From the NCBI GenBank assembly GCA_007123625.1, contig SKKS01000442.1:1-5401 (forward strand): DNA of 5,401 nt, given 5' to 3'. This document shows positions 1-5,033 of the stretch, piece by piece. Under the pieces are notes generated by a model. That model had not been told where the DNA came from and did not search any database. It saw only the letters and a list, made by a program, of their open reading frames with translations. The position numbers and the translations under genes were made by a program. Positions within the stretch are counted from its first letter, which is position 1. The number at the start of each line of letters is the position of its first letter. The DNA comes from Paracoccaceae bacterium. GTDB lineage: Bacteria; Pseudomonadota; Alphaproteobacteria; Rhodobacterales; Rhodobacteraceae.

Positions 1-1
1 C

Positions 2-904
2 CCCGTGCATTACGACGCCAAGGTGCATGTCCAGGTCAGCGCGACCTTCACCTACAATTTCTTCGGCACGCATCAGATTGATTTCCACGCCTCGGCCGAG
101 CTTCATATCTGGGGTCCCGAATTCGCGATGCGCGCGCATGTAAGCGTCACCGTCGTCGGCTTCGAGGTCGCCTTCCAGATCGACTACAACACGGCACCCC
201 GCAAGGCGGTGGCCATCAGGTTCGAGACATTCCTCGAGCAGTTGCTGCCGCCCGATCCGATCTCGATGCGCGCCGTTGCCGGGACGCTGGCGAATGGCGG
301 CAAGGGGGCTTCTGGCGCGGGCGCGGACGCAGGGGCCGACGAGGACATCCTCATGCTAGATCCGCACACCTTCGAGATATCTATACAGACGCTGGCCCCT
401 TTTGGCCTTCTGAACGTGCTGGGGAGCACGGTGGAAGGCTTCGACAAGGAAGAGGTCGCGGCGATCGGTGTCCGGCCCTGCGGGTTCGACCGCTGGAGCA
501 GCACGTTGCACGTGACCCTCGAGCCCGCGCTGCCCCGTGCATCGGACGATGCGCCCCCACCGCTTGCCGCCGAGGTTGTCACCGGTCCGGTGCCGACCGC
601 ATTGTGGGAAAAATGTACCCCGAACGTCTTCCAGGGTGTCCGCATGATCGGGACGCCCGACGTGAATGGCCCGCAAAGCATCAGGAATGTTCCCGTGGGG
701 CTGCGTCTGAAGCCGCAGGCGGGAGCGAAGAAGGACGCGCCCGGCCACACGCAGTCCGGCGTCCAAGCAGACCGGCGCAGATGCCTGAAGGTGGTTATCC
801 CGATGCCGGGAACGCCGGCGTTTCCCGCGGCCGAGCTGAATGCGGACGACCTTCGCAGCCTGCGGCAATCGCTCGAGGGCCTGATTGCAGGCCATACGGC
901 ATGA
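2..904 (+). CDS. C-terminal part of a DUF6603-like protein (5' partial)
   Basis: The reading frame is open to the left edge. The GTG at position 5 is not believed to be a start: it has no upstream ribosome site and the protein begins inside a domain, so the true start lies outside. Counting from that GTG, residues 5-60 form a run of alternating beta strands (HIWGPEFAMRAHVSVTVVGF, then FQIDYN). This resembles the repetitive beta region near the end of very large DUF6603 proteins. Residues 96-114 are a Gly/Ala/Asp-rich linker. Residues 115-238 form a second part with GVRPCGFD and VPTALW, motifs I associate with the tail of the same family. Residues 239-260 are Lys/Arg-rich, followed by a helical end. 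There is no signal peptide or membrane segment in the visible part. It ends 21 nt before the next gene, so the two are probably co-transcribed. The function of DUF6603 proteins is unknown to me. The family assignment is from memory of motifs and is moderately sure; that this is a real gene is quite sure. Confidence 0.72.
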   Translation, partial: PVHYDAKVHVQVSATFTYNFFGTHQIDFHASAELHIWGPEFAMRAHVSVTVVGFEVAFQIDYNTAPRKAVAIRFETFLEQLLPPDPISMRAVAGTLANGGKGASGAGADAGADEDILMLDPHTFEISIQTLAPFGLLNVLGSTVEGFDKEEVAAIGVRPCGFDRWSSTLHVTLEPALPRASDDAPPPLAAEVVTGPVPTALWEKCTPNVFQGVRMIGTPDVNGPQSIRNVPVGLRLKPQAGAKKDAPGHTQSGVQADRRRCLKVVIPMPGTPAFPAAELNADDLRSLRQSLEGLIAGHTA

Positions 905-925
905 TAGCGTCAGGAGACCCGCGCC

Positions 926-2755
926 ATGGCTAGACTGACATTGACATTCCTCGAACACTGCAAGCCCGAACTGCCGGTCGGGGATACCGTCTACACGCTG
1001 CGTGTCCGCCAGGACGTGGCAGGCGGCAGCACCGCCCCCGCGTCATCCGGGCAGCCGCAGACCTTGCCCGACCGCTTCGAACAGACCCTGAAGTTCCGCC
1101 TTGCCGCGCCGTCCCGCGCCCTGGCACCAGGCGATGTGCAGGCCATGTATCCGCCGGCGGGCGCATGCGGTGCGTTCGAGGACGTCGTTCCGCATGTCAC
1201 CCTGACCAACCCTGCCCTGCCCTGGCTCCACGATCAACCGGTTGGCGCGGGCACAAGTCCCCAGCCCTGGCTGGGCCTTTTGCTGGCAATCGGCGACGAG
1301 ATCGATGGCATCAGGCAGGACAACGGCGCAAATGGCGGGGGCCTTGCCGACGGAACGGCACCCGCTCCAGGGGGTGGCGCATGTCGGACCATCACGATCC
1401 CCGCGACACTCTCCGGCGTGATCGTGCCCGACCGCGCGTCGTTCAGGGTCCTCGCGCATGTGCAGGAAACGTCGCAAGGCACACGATCCTGCCTGCTGGC
1501 GAGCCGCGCCGCTGAGCCCGGACAGATGCACAACGTCTATCTTGTGTCGCTGCACGACCTGAAGGAGCCCGGCGAAGAGCAGACGCTGCGGGTGCTGCAT
1601 TCCTGGCGCTTCACTGCCGAAGATGAAAAGGCGAACGCAACCCGAAAGGCGATCGATTTCGAGCGCATGTTCTCGGCCGACGTTCTCGACACGCGGCCGC
1701 TGCGGATGGTCTGGCAGACACCGTCCGGGGAAGAAACCTGGCAGTTAGCGCAGGCGGCATGCCTTGATGCCGGATACGTTCCGCTGGAACATCACAAGGC
1801 ATCTGGGGCGCAGGACGTCGCCTGGTATCGCGGACCGCTCTGCTCGGCTGAACCCGGCGATCATGTCGCGGATACGAGGAGGCCCCGCGTCAGCCCGAAG
1901 GAGCTGACCGGGGTCGAGGACATATCGCTCTTCGCGGCGACCGAACTGGGACGCCTGCTGGCCTTGTCGGACATGGCCTTCATGCGGGACCTCACTTCCT
2001 GGATCTCGGGGTGCAGGCGCGCCACGGTCTCGCGCGACGAGCATGCGGCGCTCGCCGGTCTGCCCGCCCGTCCGCCAAGGCTGGACCGGCCCTTTCCCGA
2101 GGCATTTCTCGCCGGGATGGCAGGGCTCGAGACGGTGCCGTTCCGCTATCTGGTGCCCGATCCACGGATGCTGCCGCCGAACTCGCTGAGGTACTTCCGG
2201 CTGGACACGAGATGGATCCGTGCACTCGTCGAAGGGGCGGTGTCGGCAGCCATGGCGACACGTCCCTCGCGTGACGCATCCGACACCATTTCTTCAACGA
2301 TCGACAGCCTTTTACGCGTGTTCGCGGGCGATCGCGGCGCGCAGGGGCGCGGAGCGTTCGGTGTATTGCTGCGCTCCGACGCGGTCACGGCATGGCCGGA
2401 CATGGAAGTCCGTTTCCTTAGTCCGAAAGAATTCATCGATCCGACATCCGACGAGGTACGCGAAGACTTCGGCACGCCGGCCTGGCGCACCTTACGCCCG
2501 GCGCCCGGGGTCTTGATGGCGATTTTGAAAGACGAGGTCTGCAACGGTGTCGGTTTCCGACTGCCCGCCGATCGAGCACATTTCTCGACCGGCGGATCGG
2601 ACGACTGGCGCGGGATCGTCGCCGGAAGCACGAATTCGGCAGACCTCGCCGCGCAATATGTTGATCTGGGGCACTCGGCGTGGTTCGGCTTGAACCCCGT
2701 CCCTGTTACGCGCGGGGACGATGATCCGGATATTTATGACAACCGGTTATCGTGA
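926..2755 (+). CDS. Uncharacterised 609-residue protein, partner of the DUF6603-like gene
   Basis: Starts at ATG 926, with AGGAG at 912-916 nine nucleotides upstream, and ends at TGA 2753-2755. No signal peptide or transmembrane helix is seen, so it is probably cytoplasmic or exported by a non-Sec route. Motifs in order: residues 53-100 hold LKFRLAAPSRALAPGDVQAM followed by YPPAG and VPHVTLTNPALPW; residues 113-122 hold the hydrophobic PWLGLLLAIG; residues 132-152 are a Gly/Ala/Pro-rich insert; residues 340-357 hold LGRLLALSDMAFMRDL; residues 404-440 hold VPFRYLVPDPRMLPPNS, then LRYFRLDTRWIRALVEGA; residues 478-497 hold FGVLLRSDAVTAWPDMEVRF. I recall this order of blocks (PHV-LPW, then PD-MLPP, then LLRS-WP) from uncharacterised bacterial proteins, but I know no biochemical role and see no catalytic signature. 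It probably works with the DUF6603-like product encoded just upstream. An operon-scale assembly or secreted complex is possible but unproven. Confidence 0.9.
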   Translation: MARLTLTFLEHCKPELPVGDTVYTLRVRQDVAGGSTAPASSGQPQTLPDRFEQTLKFRLAAPSRALAPGDVQAMYPPAGACGAFEDVVPHVTLTNPALPWLHDQPVGAGTSPQPWLGLLLAIGDEIDGIRQDNGANGGGLADGTAPAPGGGACRTITIPATLSGVIVPDRASFRVLAHVQETSQGTRSCLLASRAAEPGQMHNVYLVSLHDLKEPGEEQTLRVLHSWRFTAEDEKANATRKAIDFERMFSADVLDTRPLRMVWQTPSGEETWQLAQAACLDAGYVPLEHHKASGAQDVAWYRGPLCSAEPGDHVADTRRPRVSPKELTGVEDISLFAATELGRLLALSDMAFMRDLTSWISGCRRATVSRDEHAALAGLPARPPRLDRPFPEAFLAGMAGLETVPFRYLVPDPRMLPPNSLRYFRLDTRWIRALVEGAVSAAMATRPSRDASDTISSTIDSLLRVFAGDRGAQGRGAFGVLLRSDAVTAWPDMEVRFLSPKEFIDPTSDEVREDFGTPAWRTLRPAPGVLMAILKDEVCNGVGFRLPADRAHFSTGGSDDWRGIVAGSTNSADLAAQYVDLGHSAWFGLNPVPVTRGDDDPDIYDNRLS

Positions 2756-2756
2756 A

Positions 2757-2832
2757 GCGCTGGTTCCGCGGCAGGCGCTCGGATGCTGCGGAAGGTGCAG
2801 CGAGATCGAAGCCCGGTCGTCGGAACCAGCGC
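2757..2832 (+). repeat. Perfect 12-bp inverted repeat forming a long stem just after the stop codon
   Basis: GCGCTGGTTCCG at 2757-2768 is the exact reverse complement of CGGAACCAGCGC at 2821-2832. The first arm begins two nucleotides after the stop codon of the 609-residue protein. Inside the 52-nt loop a second hairpin can form: GCTGC 2785-2789 with GCAGC 2797-2801, extended across a bulge by CTC 2778-2780 with GAG 2802-2804. The position suggests a 3' end structure for the upstream operon that would protect mRNA or help termination. No T-tract follows, so it is not a textbook intrinsic terminator. A REP-like or mobile-element origin is also possible. Confidence 0.6.
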
Positions 2833-2906
2833 CGTGATCCCTGAAGCGTCGCGCAGCCGTCACCTTGTCACGCACTCTTACCGCGCCGTTGGTCGAAGAG
2901 GTGGTG

Positions 2907-2930
2907 TCAGACCAATTCGAATTCGTCTCA
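2907..2930. promoter_or_regulatory. 24-bp imperfect palindrome, operator-like
   Basis: The dyad is centred between 2918 and 2919. Ten of the twelve base pairs match; the two exceptions are C/C at 2913/2924 and C/C at 2908/2929. The core is the perfect palindrome AATTCGAATT (2914-2923), flanked by AGAC and GTCT arms. This size and symmetry fit a binding site for a dimeric repressor or activator. It lies about 85 nt upstream of the -35 element of the predicted promoter, so if functional it would more likely be an activator site or serve another transcript. It could instead be part of a mobile-element end. Confidence 0.4.
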
Positions 2931-2966
2931 GCCAGGACAGTGACACCTGGCTGTTGATTGTCACTG
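2931..2966 (+). other. Two overlapping, mutually exclusive stem-loops
   Basis: Stem A pairs GCCAGG 2931-2936 with CCTGGC 2946-2951 around a 9-nt loop. Stem B pairs CAGTGACA 2938-2945 with TGTCACTG 2959-2966 around a 13-nt loop. The left arm of B is the loop of A and the right arm of A lies in the loop of B, so both cannot form together. This is the geometry of an alternative-structure switch, but no transcript start upstream of it is identified. As DNA it could be a composite protein-binding site. Confidence 0.4.
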
Positions 2967-3013
2967 TTATGACGGTTCCAATGGGCTGCCCCCAACTCGG
3001 CGCCACAGCGTCT

Positions 3014-3039
3014 GGAACCAACACCGGTCAAACGACGTT
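3014..3039 (+). promoter_or_regulatory. EcfG-type (general stress sigma factor) promoter upstream of hpf
   Basis: GGAACC at 3014-3019 is followed after exactly 16 nt by CGTT at 3036-3039. This matches the GGAAC-N16-17-CGTT consensus known for the alphaproteobacterial general stress response sigma factor EcfG. Transcription would start around 3045-3048 and give a leader of roughly 120 nt before the hpf start at 3167. The downstream genes are ribosome hibernation factors, a usual target class for stress regulation, which supports the call. Some Rhodobacterales lack the PhyR-NepR-EcfG system, so another ECF sigma factor with similar specificity may be the real reader. Confidence 0.55.
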
Positions 3040-3066
3040 CATCATATGAATTCATCCTTCCGCCAA

Positions 3067-3083
3067 ACCGCATGAGATGCGGT
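3067..3083 (+). other. Perfect hairpin in the predicted hpf leader
   Basis: ACCGCAT at 3067-3073 and ATGCGGT at 3077-3083 form a perfect 7-bp stem with a GAG triloop. It lies about 20 nt after the predicted transcription start and 83 nt before the hpf ATG. No T-run follows, so it is not an intrinsic terminator. It may stabilise the mRNA 5' end or be a protein-binding site. On the DNA level it is also a compact operator-like dyad. Confidence 0.45.
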
Positions 3084-3166
3084 CAGATTGTTGATCGTGT
3101 CGTCATGAAGCTCAGAAATCAGCGTCCTCGACTGCCGAATTTCTAACAAAACGAAGAGAGTGCATC

Positions 3167-3517
3167 ATGCAAATCCAAGTGAATACCGACGACAACATCG
3201 AAGGCGACGATGCGTTGATGGCACAGGTCGAGACTGACATCCGGGATGGTCTGTCGCGATTTGCCGACCAGATTACTCGGGTCGAAGTGCATCTCAGCGA
3301 TGAAAATGCCGGAAAAGGCGGAAGCGACGACCAGCGTTGTATGATCGAAGTGCGCCCCATGGGTCAACAGCCGATGGCGGTTACCCATCAGGGGCCCACA
3401 ATTCACGAGGCAAGTGCTGGGGCACTGGAAAAAATTATAAACAAACTGCAAAGCAGTTTTGGACGGCAGAACAACACCAAGGGTGGCCATTCGATCCGCG
3501 ACCTTGAGCCTCTCTGA
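3167..3517 (+). CDS. hpf: Short HPF/RaiA-family ribosome hibernation factor
   Basis: A 116-residue protein starting at ATG 3167, with a purine-rich ribosome site (GAAGAGAG, ending at 3160) six nucleotides upstream. It matches the RaiA/HPF (S30AE) family: an N-terminal strand MQIQVNTDDNI, a helix at about 16-33 ending in LSRFADQ, the strand ITRVEVHLSDEN (36-47), a strand with CMIEVRP (58-64), AVTHQG (71-76), and a C-terminal helix at about 80-98. Family members bind the 30S subunit at the mRNA/tRNA path and keep idle ribosomes inactive. At this length it has only the ribosome-binding domain and lacks the C-terminal dimerisation domain of long HPF. It should therefore act as a YfiA/short-HPF type unless it has a partner. 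The last 18 residues are polar and variable. It is followed after 66 nt by a release-factor-like gene, its likely functional partner. A stress-type promoter lies upstream at 3014-3039. Confidence 0.93.
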   Translation: MQIQVNTDDNIEGDDALMAQVETDIRDGLSRFADQITRVEVHLSDENAGKGGSDDQRCMIEVRPMGQQPMAVTHQGPTIHEASAGALEKIINKLQSSFGRQNNTKGGHSIRDLEPL

Positions 3518-3583
3518 TCTCTGCCAATGACATGACAACACGGCTACACACCGACCCTGTGAATATGACGACAAGGATCAATA

Positions 3584-4741
3584 ATGTTTTCAAGAACTGA
3601 CCTGATTACCCTGATCGAGGCCACGCCCAAGGTCGCCGTTTCACTTTACCTTCCGACACAGACGCATGGCCGTGAAACCAAGCAGAATCCAATCATGCTT
3701 AAGAACCTTCTTGCTCAGACCGCCGACAGGCTTGCCGAACAGAATATGTCGGAACAAGAAATAGAGGCGCTGCTGGCACCAGCAGCGCGGCTGGTCGAGG
3801 ATTATGACTTTTGGCAGCATCAGGATCTGGGATTGGCGATTTTCGTGTCTGATGCAGGAATTCAGATGCACAAACTTCCAATCCCCGTGCCTGAACTTGC
3901 GGTCACCGGACCCGGCTTTCACATCGCTCCGTTGCTGCCCTTGCAGGAACAGGATGCGGTCTTCGTGATCCTGACCATGACAGCAGAGGCGGCCCAAGTT
4001 TGGCAGGCAACCCGGTTCAGTCTGACAGCAATGGAGGTTGCTGATCTTCCTCGCAGCATCGAGTCGCTGGACGAAGAACCGGATTATGAGGGGTCGCTGC
4101 AATCGCATGGGTTTGGGCGCCCCAATACTGGCGGTCAGAACATGCCAAAGACGCAAGTCTTTGGCGACAGCCCGGAGGAGTGGCGCAAGGGTAGGTTGGT
4201 CGAATTTGCCAAGCGTTCCGGGTCGGCAGTGGCGGCGCATCTGGCACGCAATCCCATGCCAGTGGTTGTGGTGGCTGATGCCGCGATCGGGGGCCATGTG
4301 CGCAACGACGTGGCGCTGGCGCCTCTGGTAGCTGGGTTTGTCGAGGTCAATCCTGAGACCCAGGGCGAAGCTGAACTTCTTGCCGCTGCTTCCGCTGTGA
4401 TGCAGCCTCTTCATGACAAGGCCGTGAACGCAGCGCTTGAGCATTTAAACACCCTTCTTGGCCGCGGCGATGCGACGGCCTGCACCGACCCGGCGCTTAT
4501 AATCGAGGCGGCACGAGACGGCAGGGTTGATCAGCTTTTCTTGGCGCAGGACGCCGTTCTTATGGGAACGTTCGATCCAGAAACCGCAGCCGTGCTGGTC
4601 GCGGATGCAGCCAATACAGGCGCGCTCGATCTGCTCAACAAGGCCGCGCAGATGGTCTTGGGCAAGGCAGGTGTGGTCAGGATGGTTGCACAAGATCGTT
4701 TGCCGGAAGGGATCGCGATGGCGGCCATCCTGCGTTACTGA
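3584..4741 (+). CDS. baeRF-type protein (bacterial aeRF1/Pelota-like, Balon relative)
   Basis: A 385-residue protein starting at ATG 3584, with AAGGA at 3573-3577 six nucleotides upstream. It resembles the baeRF proteins, bacterial relatives of archaeal/eukaryotic RF1 and Pelota, probably family 3. Three parts can be seen. Residues 1-150 are the N-terminal domain, with VAVSLYLPTQTHGRETKQNP (17-36) and DLGLAIFVSDAG (81-92). At 171-186 there is a loop with HGFGRPNTGGQNM, followed by a helix (EEWRKGRLVEFAKRSG) and the hydrophobic strand PVVVVADA of the central domain. Residues 305-385 are an L7Ae/RF1-like C-terminal domain (ALIIEAARDGRVDQLFLAQD, then GVVRMVAQ, ending MAAILRY). The GGQ at 183-185 lies where true release factors carry their catalytic GGQ. 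Balon, a characterised relative, occupies the A site of dormant ribosomes. The neighbouring hpf gene strongly suggests a ribosome hibernation or rescue role. The stress promoter before hpf may serve both genes. Family confidence is high; the exact role is inferred. Confidence 0.85.
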   Translation: MFSRTDLITLIEATPKVAVSLYLPTQTHGRETKQNPIMLKNLLAQTADRLAEQNMSEQEIEALLAPAARLVEDYDFWQHQDLGLAIFVSDAGIQMHKLPIPVPELAVTGPGFHIAPLLPLQEQDAVFVILTMTAEAAQVWQATRFSLTAMEVADLPRSIESLDEEPDYEGSLQSHGFGRPNTGGQNMPKTQVFGDSPEEWRKGRLVEFAKRSGSAVAAHLARNPMPVVVVADAAIGGHVRNDVALAPLVAGFVEVNPETQGEAELLAAASAVMQPLHDKAVNAALEHLNTLLGRGDATACTDPALIIEAARDGRVDQLFLAQDAVLMGTFDPETAAVLVADAANTGALDLLNKAAQMVLGKAGVVRMVAQDRLPEGIAMAAILRY

Positions 4742-4763
4742 ACTCGCTGCCATCCGCCATCTT

Positions 4764-4786
4764 CGAGCGCCACCCTCATGCGCTCG
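4764..4786 (+). terminator. GC-rich stem-loop after the hpf-baeRF pair
   Basis: CGAGCGC at 4764-4770 pairs with GCGCTCG at 4780-4786 around a 9-nt loop, 22 nt after the stop codon. It is placed where the operon should end, before a convergent gene. There is no T-tract behind it, so it may be a 3' end stabiliser or part of a factor-dependent terminator rather than an intrinsic terminator. Confidence 0.4.
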
Positions 4787-4843
4787 GCAAGGGCCTTCAG
4801 ACCAGTATGCAGGAACTAATCGCCGACGTTGGACGTCGTCAAG

Positions 4844-5002
4844 ATGATGGCGACTGACAAAATCGAAATCAGTGACCCGCGGCCCTGCGCAGGTGCACTC
4901 AGCTTCACCAAGCTGTTCAAAGCCTTCGGTGATATTTATAGCATGTTCACACCCGAAGAGCGCTGGTACTTCTTTCAGGCCGGAGGGTACATCTCAGGTT
5001 AA
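4844..5002 (+). CDS. Possible 52-residue ORF between convergent genes
   Basis: Starts with two consecutive ATG codons (4844, 4847) and ends at TAA 5000-5002. The product begins MMATDKIEIS and ends WYFFQAGGYISG; the second half is aromatic-rich (KLFKAFGDIYSMFTPEERWY). I recognise no family. The ribosome site is weak (GGA at 4831-4833, 10 nt from the ATG). The frame is closed by a TAA at 4817-4819, so it cannot extend far upstream, although a TTG at 4829 is an alternative start. Codon choice looks coding-like, so it may be a small protein or a fragment of a decayed gene. It is doubtful. Confidence 0.3.
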   Translation: MMATDKIEISDPRPCAGALSFTKLFKAFGDIYSMFTPEERWYFFQAGGYISG

Positions 5003-5033
5003 ATCGAGAAGCTTATGCACACTGATTTTTGGT

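Larger units (their letters stand above)
2756..3166. other. Intergenic region, 411 nt, rich in dyad symmetry
   Basis: No convincing gene lies here. The open frames that cross it have atypical composition and no plausible ribosome sites. It holds a 12-bp inverted repeat (2757-2768 with 2821-2832), a 24-bp imperfect palindrome (2907-2930), overlapping stem-loops (2931-2966), GGTTCCA/TGGAACC (2974-2980 with 3013-3019), an EcfG-like promoter (3014-3039), the palindrome ATGAATTCAT (3046-3055) and a leader hairpin (3067-3083). The six-mer GGAACC or its complement occurs four times, at 2762-2767, 2822-2827, 2974-2979 and 3014-3019. The region separates a GC-rich gene pair from a lower-GC pair. It could also hide an insertion-sequence or MITE remnant or a small RNA. 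Confidence 0.6.

Noticed and set aside
1043..1600. 185-codon open frame on the - strand inside the 609-residue gene
   Set aside because: GC-rich antisense shadow; the + strand frame has a good ribosome site, full length and recognisable motif blocks.
2902..2914. TGGT-gtcag-ACCA as a GntR-family (FadR/PdhR-like) operator
   Set aside because: The spacing between half sites is 5 nt, not the spacing of those consensus sites, and the larger palindrome at 2907-2930 explains the symmetry better.
2783..3049. 88-codon open frame on the + strand in the same intergenic region
   Set aside because: No ribosome site, no recognisable family, and it covers the dyad-rich elements; it overlaps the opposite-strand frame, as expected of chance frames in GC-rich DNA.
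2747..3073. 108-codon open frame on the - strand across the intergenic region
   Set aside because: It runs through all the inverted repeats and the predicted promoter, has no visible ribosome site, overlaps the end of a solid gene, and its product has low-complexity, non-family composition. A gene of an IS remnant cannot be fully excluded.
2756..3166. CRISPR array or tandem repeat
   Set aside because: The repeats here are inverted and single pairs; no regularly spaced direct repeats are seen anywhere in the window.
3641..4444. 267-codon open frame on the - strand inside the baeRF gene
   Set aside because: It is the antisense shadow of a well supported gene; its Cys/His/Arg-rich product matches no family I know.
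4764..4786. Strong rho-independent terminator after baeRF
   Set aside because: The stem is good but no T-tract follows on either strand, so only a weak terminator or stem-loop call is kept.
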